NCBI GenBank assembly: GCA_963971575.1
Contig: OZ020625.1
Coordinates: 16,081,829 to 16,145,828, forward strand
Reading direction: 5' to 3'
Source of the DNA: Liopterus haemorrhoidalis
Taxonomy: Eukaryota; Arthropoda; Insecta; Coleoptera; Dytiscidae
Length of the DNA stretch: 64,000 nt
Shown: positions 22,055-32,771 of the stretch, piece by piece
Layout: every line of letters begins with the position of its first letter
How positions within the stretch are numbered: the stretch's first letter is position 1
Position numbers and translations under genes: made by a program
Notes under the pieces: model-generated
Told to the model about the DNA's origin: nothing
The model's database searches: none
What the model saw: the letters and a program-made list of their open reading frames with translations, nothing else

Positions 22055-22342
22055 TATTGGCGCGCCCAGGGGAGCCCCCCCCCCCCTAAGAAGGAAGGAA
22101 ATAAAAATAAAAACACAAATACACTAGAAAATTTTAAAAACAGAGATGAGGATCTTTTATTTAGGTCGTCACTGTATTTTAGAAGTGAGGACCTTTTTTG
22201 TTTTAGGTCATCACTTGTAATTCCGAAGCGAGTACTTTTTTTAGATCATTACTTGAAATTTAGAAGTGTGAACCTTATTCATAATTTAAATAATTTGTCT
22301 TCCACACCCCCCTCCCAACAAAAATTCCTGGGTGCGCCACTG
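22055..22342. mobile_element. hAT-type MITE (CAGTGGCGC family) with TSD
   Basis: Ends are TATTGGCGCGCCCAGG and its near-complement CCTGGGTGCGCCACTG. It is flanked by AATTAAAA (22047-22054) and AATTAAAG (22343-22350), an 8-bp duplication with one change. The right arm has a single AATTAAAG at the corresponding site, so this inserted after the duplication. The interior has C/G runs and repeats of AGTGAGGACCTTTTT type. Related copy at 61207-61573. Confidence 0.8.
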
Positions 22343-22382
22343 AATTAAAGTACCATTCATAATAAATTCAAATAAATAAATA

Positions 22383-22976
22383 CAGTCGATTCCGCTTAAT
22401 TGGGACACATCGGGACTTAGGCATTTTGGCCCAATTAAGCGGCTGCCCCAATTAAGCGAATTTCACATAAAATTAAACAATGCATATTTTTCTTTCAATA
22501 ATTTTATTTTATAAACTCTTGGACAAAACTATAAATTACATGTAACCAAAAAATATAAACTTTTAAGAAAAAATAATAATAAATTCCAAAATAAAATAAT
22601 AAATAGGTACATACAATTTAATTCAATGCAAAAATGCGTCAAGTGTAGTTTGTCTTTTGTTTTTGTAACATTACACTTCTACAAAACCAGCACAGGTATT
22701 CAGTGCGGATGTAGGGCTCCGTTCATTTCCTTCCTGCATAAAATAACGCTGTAATATTAAATTCTTTGTACATTTTCTTGAGAATATGTGTAACATAATA
22801 TGTACTGTGATCTTAACTGTCCCAATCAAGCGGAATGTTGTCCCAATTAAACATGTAAATTTACTGTTGGTTCCTTGGTTTGGTTTCTGTTCTTTGAGAT
22901 TTGTCCCAAACAACCGGCTGCCCCAAATAAGCGGCTGCCCCAATTAAGCGGTGGCCAAATTAAGCGGAAATGTCTG
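22383..22976. mobile_element. pogo/Tigger-like MITE, TA target
   Basis: Inverted ends CAGTCGATTCCGCTTAATTG and the complement of CAGACATTTCCGCTTAATTT, each flanked by TA (22381-22382, 22977-22978). Further CCCAATTAAGCGG words lie inside both ends. This matches the pogo/Tigger group of Tc1/mariner elements. The inverted arm at about 48385 is an empty site. No intact transposase is visible. Confidence 0.8.
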
Positions 22977-22995
22977 TATATAGAAATATACACAC

Positions 22996-23086
22996 CTGCA
23001 ATAGCATTGTGCTGCATAAGAAATTTTACTGAACTCCTTAGGTCGAGCCCAGTTTACTTCTAGCATATACCCGTCCACTAAGAGTC
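22996..23086 (-). CDS. A1CF/RBM46/47-like RRM protein, exon 5 (end of RRM3)
   Basis: Acceptor TTTTTTTTTCAG|GA, donor TTGCAG|GTGTGT; phase 1 in, phase 2 out. It encodes LLVDGYMLEVNWARPKEF and about ten more residues, the last beta-strand of RRM3 and the conserved 'E V . . A . P' that closes it in this family. An earlier in-frame donor (TTCA|GTAAAA, ending 23030) would give phase 1 and suit the candidate exon at 18167. The gene's 3' end is not established. Confidence 0.7.
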
Positions 23087-23622
23087 CTGAAAAAAAAAGC
23101 CATTCGTAAGCCATTAGTCCTTAAATAAGCCATAAGGCCGCGAACATACAGAAAACCAGCACCGGCTTTACTGGAAACAAGCGCTGGTCTGCCGCAGTAT
23201 CTGTCCATGTTTTCAAATATAATCTTACACGCTGTGTACTGGTCGGCGCCGGTCAGTGTCGGCTACCCGCTTACCCGAAACGTTTAAGCAGTTTAAGCAG
23301 CTTGTCAGCGCCGAAACAAAAATATATTTTAAAAATCTTGCATCATCTTCATTAATTGAGGAAAAAGGTGGTGGTATTCCCCATATTTACATCTCTCTTG
23401 GTTTATTGCATGTATACCTTTTCTTTTTGGTTCCATTTTTAAATATAGTGATTCTGTTAGAAACAACTCATCCAAAGATGAATCAGAACTCGCTATTTTC
23501 ACTTATTTCAACATATAATTGAGCCAATATACGAAAGAGTAGCTATACACGTTCAAAACTAGCGTTCACTCTATGCTAGGCCAATATAATTAAAAAATAA
23601 AAATAAGGTTGCCGGTACATAC

Positions 23623-23800
23623 CTGTCAGTCTGTCTTTAGCAATTTGGGCGTGGATACGGTTGTCGAAATGGATGAACCCATAATCTTCAGCAAGATAAA
23701 TCTTTAAAATTCCAGAAGGAGGTATGTGGTGATGCAAAAATGTCCTTAAGAATCTGCCACTCAATCCAGGACTCAGATTACGAATAAATAATTTGGTGAC
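23623..23800 (-). CDS. A1CF/RBM46/47-like RRM protein, exon 4 (RRM3)
   Basis: Acceptor TTTTTTAG|GT, donor ACAG|GTATGT; phase 0 in, phase 1 out; 178 nt. RNP2 is KLFIRNL and RNP1 is DYGFIHF, as expected for the third RRM of the hnRNP R/Q-A1CF family, where RNP1 starts D-Y-A/G-F. The tyrosine is an RNA-stacking aromatic. Bound RNA is unknown. Family members act in mRNA editing, stability and germline RNA control. Confidence 0.85.
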
Positions 23801-23967
23801 CTAAAAAAACAAAAACAAAATTTGAATATTTTCAAAAATGTATCAATAATTGTTGGAAACTACATTTTAGTCTTTGACTATGTCTATTTACGATCATGAA
23901 AAAATAAATGCATGATGTGTCTAACTGTAAATACATAATGCTCTTCATATTGCAACAAGTGTAAAGA

Positions 23968-24528
23968 TTTGGTTATGGACAGGAGGAAGGCATGGTAATA
24001 TATTTTGAGTTAAAAAGTAACTGATACTATGTGAGTTCGTTCGTTACATTTGTCGCAGAAAAACAAAACTGCATTAATATACTTGCACCTGCAAGTTGCA
24101 TATTTAACTTTTAGCTGCTCCTGTCCAACTAAAACTAATTTTATTTCATGAGGCAATGAAGATAATGCACTTGTTTACAGATTCCATATATTGTAAATTC
24201 AGATGACCGACACTCAGATGTACCACATAAAATTTCGTGCCCGGCATTTAACACCTGCTCAACTACAAATTACACTTCAATAAATCTACTGAAATTAAAC
24301 TTTTAATACTGTAATTTGATGCCCACCTTCTGTTAAACACCTCGATTAATGTGTAGCGCTTAAAAATTAAAAAAAAAAAATCAAAAATAATTACTCGTAT
24401 TTTCATAAAATAAAACTGGACTGTGCTTAAATTAACCTGTTCGCTATTAGCATATTGACAGCTGAGTACTAGAGACGACAGCCATATTGCCTTGGAGCAC
24501 AGCGCCGCCACCGGTAATGTCGGTATAA
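23968..24528 (-). repeat. Dispersed segment inside RRM intron 3, left-arm copy
   Basis: Homologue of 19013-19572 and of the inverted right-arm segment. Its Cys-rich frame is broken by a 4-nt deletion where the other copies read GATTCTGTTTGCAAAC. Confidence 0.7.
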
Positions 24529-24592
24529 TATCGAATATTTTCGGATGGAGGGAGTATTTTTTAAATAACTTTTTAATAACATTTTTCCTTAC

Positions 24593-24796
24593 CTGAGAAA
24601 TAATGTATGGGTCGATATCCGGTTCTGGGTCTGCCCATTTGACTACGACAAGTTTGTTCCATAAGGTTACAGTTCCAGGCGCCATCTTTCTCTTGGCCAT
24701 CGCGGCGGCCCGGTGGGAGCAAAACTCAACGAACATAAAGCCGCGATTTTCTCGACGATTGACTCTGTCAGGGTACATTATAATATCAGTTATCCC
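24593..24796 (-). CDS. A1CF/RBM46/47-like RRM protein, exon 3 (RRM2)
   Basis: Acceptor CTTATTTTAG|GG, donor CTCAG|GTAAGG; phase 0 at both ends; 68 codons. It encodes the latter part of RRM2 with RNP1 RGFMFVEF. This is followed by CSHRAAAMAKRKM and KWADPEPDIDP, very close to the A1CF 'SHRAAAMARRKL ... WAEPE' region that separates RRM2 from RRM3. It joins exon 2 after Gln and exon 4 before Val. Confidence 0.9.
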
Positions 24797-25107
24797 CTAA
24801 AATAAGTAAATAAATAGTTAATAAAATAAGTCATTAAAGACACTAGCAGATGTCCCAGATGCACAGGGTCTTGAGCAACCCCCCCCCCCACCCCTCAAAG
24901 AGCTCAACGTGTGGTTAGGAGTTTCTCTTAAAATAGTGGTGAGAACCTTTTTTTGGTCATAATTTATTTTTTTGAAGAGATGACCCATTTTTAGACCATC
25001 ACTTATAGTTTAGAAGTAAGAACTTAATTCATAATTTAAATAATTTTTTCTTCTGAGCCCCCCCCCCCTCCCCCATAGTTCACAAAATAATAATTGAAAT
25101 AATAGTA

Positions 25108-25668
25108 CAGTAAAACCTCGATATAACTAGGGTGACCAGATTTCAGTGAAGGGAAACCGGGACACAGGGAAAAAAAAGAAGGTTTTTGTTTCCTCCCAGA
25201 TCCAAGTGAAGAGCAAAAAAAAAAAGTCCTCACCTCTCAAATTCAAAGTGAAGAGCAAAAAAAAGGTCCTCACCTCCCAAATTCAAAAAAAGAGCTGACA
25301 ATCGGGCCGAGACCATTTTTCGGGACACCGGGACAATTGACCTAAAACCGGGACGGATGGTCACCCTAGATATAACGGACCTCGATACAACGGACTTCGG
25401 ATATAACGGACAGCATGTAAGCGATCGTAAACTGCACGTGACTGCACACTCGGGGAATCACCCGAGTAGCGGACGGGAATTCGCAATTTTAGAGAGTTAA
25501 TAATTAAGAAACAACAAACTTCAAAAATCCAAACAAAATTTGATACTTTCTTCAAACCAGTGTCACCGAAACCAGGAAGTTCAAAAACAAACATTGACGA
25601 CTCTCCTCAACGGGCGTATAGTGACATATCATCTGAAGGCGAGTAAAGAGCAATTTTAAAGTGTAATT
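25108..25668 (+). mobile_element. Deleted pogo/Tigger-like element with transposase C-terminus
   Basis: Begins TA|CAGTAAAACCTCGATATAACG, a typical pogo/Tigger inverted end. Read through after removing the nested MITE, it continues ...GGACCTCGATACAACGG. A + strand frame from about 25461 to TAA at 25644-25646 resembles a Tigger transposase tail. It ends with a PCNA-box-like QTKFDTFF and an acidic terminus. The catalytic part is deleted and the right inverted end is not found. An inverted homologue is in the other arm near 45300-45600. Confidence 0.6.
25128..25368. mobile_element. hAT MITE (TAGGGTGACCA) nested in the Tigger-like element
   Basis: Ends TAGGGTGACCAGATTTC and GGATGGTCACCCTA. It is flanked by a perfect 8-bp duplication GATATAAC (25120-25127, 25369-25376). 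The right arm shows the uninterrupted Tigger end, so this insertion followed the duplication. The interior has repeats of AAGGTCCTCACCTC and GGGACACCGGGACAA type. Confidence 0.9.
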
Positions 25669-26030
25669 ATAGTCTATCTCAGAAAGAGCGATAGTAATAA
25701 AATTTATTATTTGTAAAAAGTTATTGTTTATTCACACAGATGCGGCACACAAAATATGAATAGTTCGACACGAAATATTGTTAAGAAACAACCGAGTGTG
25801 CCGCACATCTTATATGGGAATACGAACTAAGGTTAACCACAATAGATCATAAAAATTTTACCCTAAAATTAAAAAAAATATATGGTCACAGGGGTGCGTT
25901 TAATGATATGATAAATATGGTCATAGGCGTGAGTTTAATAAAATGATAAATAGTAATATAGAAAAAAACAAAACCAATTTAAACGTGTTTAAAATGTGCA
26001 CGCCACTGGTAACTGCCTGACAAAATTATT
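25669..26030. mobile_element. TA-flanked MITE (CTATCTCAGAAAGA family), left-arm copy, one end lost
   Basis: Starts CTATCTCAGAAAGAGCGATA as in 44891-45281 and 59463-59866 (complete copies). The opposite inverted end is missing; similarity stops near GCCTGACAAAA (26031). Confidence 0.65.
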
Positions 26031-26560
26031 TTTATATGTACACACAATGAAGTTTTTCAAAGACATAAAAAAATATCAATATTTTGTGAAAAAACAATTT
26101 AAACAAAACTTCCTGTTGAACTATTCCGGTTCCCATCAATGTACATTATGGAGATTTTATCAGATTTTTAGTTCAATCCTTCTGGGATATAGGGTGGGGG
26201 ACAAAAGTTTTTGGCCATTATATTGACAAAAACCCCATAAAAACGATTTTTCAAAAATAAAAATTTGTGCATCCACACATTAAGAGGTTTCATTTGATAC
26301 CCCACTCAAAATTTAAAAAAATATTTATTTTTCTATTAAATACATATTTGCTTATATTTATCCCGCGCTGTATTTTTTTGAACTCTCTATAGTTTTCCTA
26401 TATGTGGGTCAAAAAGTTGTTCAAGTATGCCAAATATCAACTTTCTATGTTCAACCGTTTGCCTACAATTTCTACTGTACAGACAGACAGACAGACAGAC
26501 ACGTGAGTAACATTATAAAGTTTTTTTTTTGTCATACGTACAAAACCCTAAAAATGGAAA
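26031..26560 (+). repeat. Interspersed repeat, related to the composite family
   Basis: Carries AACTATTCCGGTTCCCATCA, GGGATATAGGGTGGGGGAC, a CAGA run (26480-26500) and the end TACAAAACCCTAAAAATGG. These correspond block by block to 2860-3316, with more divergence. The right arm has the inverted copy at 44500-44800, lacking the CAGA end. Confidence 0.65.
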
Positions 26561-27894
26561 TAATGACTTTCAAACTATTTAATTTAGGTAGTAAATATAA
26601 TAAAATAAAATAAAATAAATAAATAATAAATAATAGGTTCCCAAACGCCTAGATAAACGTATAAGGGGTAGAGAAGGTAAGTTCTTCGTTTTTAGACCGC
26701 CGGTCATAGATATAAAAGCCACGTGGTGAGTGTGACGTTTCTACCAGTCCTATTATCCCTATATAAACAGGTGCTTACTTTAAGTATTGAATACTTTAGG
26801 CTGAGTCGACCCCAAAGCTGACTGCACAATATCGGAAGATATAAATCCGAAGGAGGTGGGAGATAAATAAAATCAGAAAAATATAAATGTGACCCTATTA
26901 TGTTTTTTTTTACCCCTATAAATCACGTTTAATACTTTTAACTAATGAAATTAGTCACGCTAGAATTAACCAGAATTCCAAATATTCCGTAATACAATTT
27001 TGATAAATAATATGGGTGGTCTTGTCCGTAATTCCATATTTCAACAAAAAATTATCAATCACACAACATTGTAAGGACTTGTGTCGGTCTGCAGTCCTGT
27101 CATAAAATGCAATAGAATGCACAACATTGTATGGAGACCACCTGCGTAGTACGTTCAATGTCATCTAATGTTTCACAGATAAAAATATCCTTATTGAACC
27201 ATAAAACAAAAATAATTTTTTGTAGACTGATTTTTGTAAAAAATCTACATTTTTCTTAATAGTATGTACCGTAAATATGAGAGATATTTGGTTGATTAAT
27301 AATTATTTTTGCTGGTAGTTGATTATGGGTATGATTTAACTGGGAATTATTTAAATAGATATGTGCACTAAAATTAATACTTTGTGCATTAAAATAAAAA
27401 ATATTTAGCATTAAATAAATATATCTATTTAACATAAAAATTAAAAATTGAGCAATATTTTATTTATAGTGTGGTTTAAAACGATTTTTTTTGTGCATTA
27501 AAATATTAAAAAATGTACATTTAATAAATATTTTTACTTTAAATAAAAAATACTATAATGGGAGTAATTATTATCATAACGTGAATGTCTTTTTTGGCCC
27601 TCGGGCCAAAGTTAGTCCGAAAATGATATCAGATATAAACTTATTATTGCCCAAATTATGTACATATTACTAAAAAACATTAAAAAAACTCTTTTTATTA
27701 ACATGTTTTATTAACGCAAAATCAACACATTTAAAAAAATGTATTTATAAAAACATCAAAAAAATATATAATAATAATAAATTTATTTTAGCACTTGCTA
27801 TTATTTTTTCTAAATCTAATTACATAAACTTAACATAAACTCTAGATATCGTTAAATATATTAAAAATATTTTTGTACGAATGCACAGGACTCA

Positions 27895-28340
27895 GGGACA
27901 GAGCCGCAGTAAGGGGGGGGGGGCGACGGCCCCTAGCGCAGTAAGGAAAAGGGCGCTGACGAGCTTGACTAAGGAGCGCCACATTGTGAAGGTGAGGACC
28001 TTTTTTTGCTCACCACTAAACTATATCCGAAACACCGTCTTCAAACAAGTCAGAAGATTGAAAAATGAACTTTTTCCATTTATACAAATATATGCATGTA
28101 TGATGTTTTATATATTTTGCAGTATTCTAAAAGAACACTGAATGTTATTATATAATCAATAAATGTGTACATCTTTTAATTCAATTTTGTATTTAATATG
28201 TACTATGTACGAGACTGATATTTAAATGAAAATTTATATCTTTGATCCCCCCAGGTCATTTGCCACAACACAAACAGTCGGCAGACGGCTGCCCCCAGGT
28301 CTACCCGCCTCTTTGGGGGGGGGGGGCTTTTACATCCCCG
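27895..28340. other. G-run-rich region between left arm and RRM exon 2
   Basis: Two G-runs (around 27912 and 28315) flank an AT-rich block. The block GGTGAGGACCTTTTTTTGCTCA is shared in part with the CAGTGGCGC-family MITEs. Probably a degraded element; no target duplication found. Confidence 0.4.
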
Positions 28341-28368
28341 CCAGGAACAGCCTTGGCTATTAACCTAC

Positions 28369-28599
28369 CTGTAAATATCTGTTGAGCTCCACAAAAGCTT
28401 CCTGTCGACTTTTGTCCGATGGAATTTGTCCAATGTAAAGTCTGCAATTGTCCACGGACTTGCAGACTCCAATCCTACGTCCTGGACGGACTTCATATCC
28501 ATTTAGTTCCTTCAAAGCTCTCCAGGCATCAGAAAGATTGCAATAAGTTACAAACGCAAAACCACGAGTAAAACCAGAGAAATTCATCATCAATCGAAT
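28369..28599 (-). CDS. A1CF/RBM46/47-like RRM protein, exon 2 (RRM1 end, RRM2 start)
   Basis: Acceptor ATATTTTAG|AT, donor TTACAG|GTAGGT; phase 0 at both ends; 77 codons. It carries RRM1 RNP1 RGFAFVTY within LMMNFSGFTRGFAFVTYCN. Then comes the family-specific NGYEVRPGRRIGVCKSVDN linker and RRM2 RNP2 LYIGQIP. Residues match the hnRNP R/Q and A1CF pattern closely, so this is functional-looking sequence. Confidence 0.9.
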
Positions 28600-29198
28600 C
28601 TAAAATATACAAATTTTTAACAAACTTTGATAAATACCATCTTCAAAGCAAAAAAATCATAATGTCTGTTCTATATTATACTTTTCCCCGTAGGACTACG
28701 AGTTTTACCGACCGCCAACATATATAAGGGAAGTATTCGCGACTCCAAACAACAGTGAGACATCTGGTGGCGGCTTGGTAAATTAAACAGAAGCGTATAT
28801 TTGTATAATATTTGTAGTGTGTTGTGCTGCAGTTTATGTGAATTAAGACGTATTTTTAAATATAGTTACTTAAATACAATGCTTTTTTGCCGAAATATGG
28901 TTTGAACAGATAAATATTAAGAAAAAACTTTTAACATATACGCTTCTCGTCGGCCATCAACTGTCGTACGCAGCGCCGCCAACGTTAGTTTGAGACGCGA
29001 ATTGTGATCATACCGATTTTGACATTTCGAGATTTCGATGGATCTCCACGAATTGAGGTCCCAACATAACATTTTGACTATTTTTATCATGATGTCTTTC
29101 TGTCGGTCTGTCTGTCTAGTCTGTCGGTCCGTGTACAAGTGCAGAGCAAATTCTACTAAAAGCATTTTTATGAAACTGCATATTTAAGCTTTTGACAT

Positions 29199-29390
29199 GC
29201 CGGTCACCGTGGCGTAGTGGTTATTGTAGCGATGCACTGATTTCTAGACAATGGGGGCTCGGGTTCGAATCCCGGTTATGGCATGGATATTTGTGTTGTC
29301 CAAAAATTGTGTTGTTCAAAAATCAAAAAAGGCATCTACTAGATAATGGCCATAGTAGCTAAGTCCACAAATAAAAAATTTAAAAAAAAA
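29199..29390 (+). repeat. tRNA-derived SINE with 13-bp TSD
   Basis: Full insertion: head GTGGCGTAGTGGTTA (A box), GGGTTCGAATCC (B box, 29261-29272), a short body and an A-rich tail. The direct repeat AAGCTTTTGACAT lies on both sides (29186-29198 and 29391-29403), the mark of LINE-driven retrotransposition. It is not a tRNA gene, since no complete cloverleaf is seen. Confidence 0.9.
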
Positions 29391-29999
29391 AAGCTTTTGA
29401 CATCAATGGCACGAGTTGATCAACTTTTGGTAAAAATCGGTTGACTAGAAGTGGGAGTTTACTCGTGTCGATTTTAAGATTTTTGCGAATAGTTAGCAAC
29501 AGAAAAATATTTCGAAAAAAATTTTTTAACAAAAGTTGCTATAAATGCAATAACTAATAACTTTTCTTTGAGACGTTTTTTGATAAAACGAAAAAAATTT
29601 CATACTTAACTGTAACGTTTCCATGGTCATGATAAATAATATCTCGATTAGAAAATATTAGGCCAAGTTATTTCAACTCTGCTGCTAGAATGTATTTTAT
29701 ACAAGTACTTTATGATGGCGGTCGGTCCTGTGGTAGCCACAGCTAATTTTTTTAATTTAAAGGTAATCTACGATTTACAAGTTATGTAATAATATATTTA
29801 TCTAAAGAAATTTCAAGGAAATTTGTAGTTTTTCATTGTATTTTTAATTCTTAAAAATACTTAACGTAAAAAATCACTTTCCATAAAATACAACGAGGAT
29901 TTTTGCCCATTTTTAGTTTTTGGGTCCATAAAAACCTACGATCCTCTTTCTCTCTGCCTCCAAACGTCGTTTCAATTGATTTTTTTCGATTTAGGTAAA

Positions 30000-30356
30000 T
30001 TATGGAATGTTTAAGAAGGATTCTTCCTCATTCTCGATTAACATTGCGGCACACAACAAAATTGATTGTTTTGCTTTATGGCCAAAAGTCAAATTAAATT
30101 CATCGATGCACTGTTGTTGGGTTAATCCACGTCGAAAGTTGTAAAAAATAATCGCTCGAAAAAGTTCACGATTTAATTCCATTTTTAGCCAAGATGACTT
30201 TTTCAAGTTACTGTTAACACAAATAGAGCTCGTACGTCAAAACGTTCTGAGAACGTATACCGTCAAAAATGTCAAACTTTACGATAGAAGCGTCAGTTGT
30301 CAGGTGGCAGCACTAGTTTAGCGCAATCCCGAAATATAAGAGGCAACCCTCGTATA
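30000..30356 (-). pseudogene. mariner fragment: transposase N-terminus and inverted end
   Basis: On the - strand an inverted-repeat-like start (TATACGAGGGTTGCCTC) near 30355 is followed by a leader. A frame beginning near 30186 reads MELNRELFRAIIFYNFRRGL then TQQQCIDEF, the first helix-turn-helix of mariner transposases. The frame then departs from the family and the catalytic domain is absent. It is inserted about 30 bp inside RRM intron 1. Confidence 0.7.
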
Positions 30357-30385
30357 TAAACCTGGGAAAAAGAAAAAAAACGTAC

Positions 30386-30781
30386 TTCATAAACTTTACC
30401 CAGTGTTGAAAACAATTGAAAAATTTCATCTTCAAACATATCTCGTGGTAAATTACCAACGAACAGTTCCGATCCCTTAAGTGGTGGAGGTCCCATCCAA
30501 TTTGGAGGTGGTCCAAGTCTTCTTTGTCCATTTTGTTGAATCAAATCATATCCAGTTGCCACAGTTAAATTTAATAATCGCTGTCCAATTGGATAAATAT
30601 TGTAAACTGGTGTTCCAGATAGGGAGCCTGTTTGGATGTACATCCAAATGGGGGACCGTTTGGGTATTTGTGGTATGGGGGGAATTTGGGGGATGGGGGG
30701 AATTTGTGGAATGCGGGGAATTTGTGGGATGGGGGGAATTTGGGGAATTGGGGGTCTTGGAAGACACTGAGGACGCAACAT
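30386..30781 (-). CDS. A1CF/RBM46/47-like RRM protein, exon 1 (N-terminus, RRM1 start)
   Basis: ATG at 30781-30779, donor TATGAA|GTACGT, 132 codons, phase 0 out. After MLRPQCLPRP comes a run of PIPQIP-like repeats (about residues 11-40). Then a region with TGYDLIQQNGQRRLGPPP, the 'TGY...QENGQR.GPPP' element that precedes RRM1 in A1CF/RBM46/RBM47, and RNP2 ELFVGNLP. The start is chosen because no acceptor lies upstream and the frame is AT-rich beyond it; a non-coding 5' exon is possible. Confidence 0.8.
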
Positions 30782-30977
30782 ATTTTTTTAATAATTTATT
30801 AAAAACAATGTTAAATGGAAATTTGGAATTTAACGTAATTAAATATTTTATAGTATTTTATTTTTGAAGTTAATCTGAAACAAATAATTAAATATGTACA
30901 AACAATAATGTAAAATCTGAATTTTAACAAATTTCAGGATTTCCTAGGTAGAGGTTTGTCAGGTATGTCGTATAAAT

Positions 30978-31261
30978 CAGAGTTTCTCAACAGGTGGTCC
31001 GCAGAAAAATTTTAGTGGTCTGCGAAAGTTTTAGTATGTATTTTTTGCAGTTTGTTTGGTATTTTTATGCACATTTTTTATATAAATAATTTATATTTTG
31101 TTTATTTTCTGTAAACTTTCTGTGATTTTCTACAAATAAAATAAATGTATTTAGTAGCACATTCAATGTATTTGTTTTCTTGTAAAAAATCCATCAACAA
31201 TTATTATTAGTGGTCCGCGTTAGGAAATTATATATTGTGCGTTTTTGGTTGAGAAACACTG
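30978..31261. mobile_element. hAT MITE (TTTCTCAAC family) with perfect TSD
   Basis: Ends CAGAGTTTCTCAAC and GTTGAGAAACACTG, flanked by GTATAAAT on both sides (30970-30977, 31262-31269). AGTGGTCCGC/GTGGTCTGCG words lie near both ends. Non-autonomous, 284 bp. Confidence 0.9.
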
Positions 31262-31861
31262 GTATAAATAACATATATTTTTATACGTGAGACTTATCGC
31301 TTATATAGTAAAGGAGAATTTACTTGACAGATTGATCGATTGAGAACCGATAAAGAAATATATATCTATTTCACACAGTTTTATGTAAGATGTCAAAATC
31401 GTATTTCTGCTTCTTACTGTAACGTACGTTCATAATTTTTGTCTTTTTTGTTATTTTATAATATGGTAACTTCAACTTATGTCGCTTTGAATACAAGCGC
31501 GCGCATTCAGTTCTGGGCGGTCGCTAATGGTTTTTCCTTCTCTATGAGTGAAACATATTGTATCTCTTCCTCTATTTCTAGCTTTGCCTGTGAACAAATG
31601 ATATGGCTCTATTCTAAAATGGACATTTTATTGCTATAGTTTTCTCCCATTGAACCATATGCTTTAATTAACCGTCATCTGTCAACTAAAGTCTCCTTTA
31701 CTATGACTAGAGCTCTGCGCGGATACGTTTTTCTGTATCCGCATCCGCATAGACAGAATCCGCATCCGCAGCCTTTGTAAATATAAATATCCGCATCCAA
31801 TCCGCATCCGCAAAAATATCCGCACAGGATTTGCTGTCTGTTTGGAAATAACTATTATAAG

Positions 31862-32095
31862 CAGTGGCGGAGCTAGCTCTTAAAATCTGGGGGGGGGCAG
31901 GAAATTTTTGAGAAACATTTGTTGGGGCCAGGAAATATTTCAAATTATTGTTTTTATCGTTTACACATGAAAATACAAGTGATGACCTAAAAAAAAGGTC
32001 CTCACTTCTAAAATACATTTTTCTCCAAACAATTCTGAGGGGGCCAACTGGGGGCCAGAGCAATTTTGGTGGGGGCAGAGGAAATTTTTAACATT
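31862..32095. mobile_element. CAGTGGCGGAG-type hAT fragment, nested
   Basis: Starts CAGTGGCGGAGCTAGCTC, a widespread hAT terminus, followed by G-runs and an AAAGGTCCTCACTTC block like the other CAGTGGCGC copies. The right end is not clear. Confidence 0.5.
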
Positions 32096-32771
32096 GTACC
32101 ACATTCCATATTACTGGGTCTAGAAATATGTTTTCTATCTAACGTCGTACTGAGATTATATAGATTAAAAAATAAAGATGGAAATTACAATTATTCGCCT
32201 CAAACCAAGTCAAAACCAAGTTTATATAAAATGTAAAACTTTCAACAATATCTGAGAAACTTAGTTTTTTAAGATATCTCATTATTGTTTTAGAGCAGCG
32301 ATATTTAGAAATAATTAAACAGATTAATTTACTACATTTATGACCAATAAATAACAAGGAAAGTCCTATAAGATCAGCAAATTAAAAAAAATAAGTTCTT
32401 AATAATAAAACTAAATTCTTAAATTCATCCTATTATGTATTAAAAGATGAAAGTTGTATGACGATTTAAAAAATTTTAAGATTTTTTTATTTTTTCAAAT
32501 TTGATATGAGCTTCATATGTTTTTAAATGTGGCATATTAACATGGTTAATTTTTATTAATATTTCCAAAAATGCAAAATAAGGCGATACGTTACATAATT
32601 ATTTTTAAATGAATAAACTGGCAAAAAATCCAATGAAATTGTTGTATCTACGACTGTTATATAAACTCTACTATATTTAACTATTTAAGTAAGCGTAAAG
32701 TAGGTCTTTATGGGAAGAGTAAAAAAAGTAAAAAGTGCCGTAACGTATCATTATTGCACTCTTGCCATAAC

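Larger units (their letters stand above)
21955..27900 (+). repeat. Left arm of large inverted duplication
   Basis: Matches 41711-48512 in inverted orientation over its length apart from private insertions. It begins near the A-run before CATGTTATTTCTGAAG and ends at GCACAGGACTCAGGGA. It holds exons 3 to 5 of the RRM gene. Private insertions here: 22055-22342, 22383-22976 and 25128-25368. It also keeps about 190 bp (23087-23270) lost from the right arm. Confidence 0.9.

Noticed and set aside
22671..22943. 90-codon frame on the - strand
   Set aside because: It is wholly inside the pogo-like MITE and includes its AATTAAGCGG repeats.
25361..25594. 77-codon frame on the - strand, also seen at 45356-45628
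   Set aside because: It is antisense to the Tigger-like transposase tail; its presence in both arms reflects the duplication.
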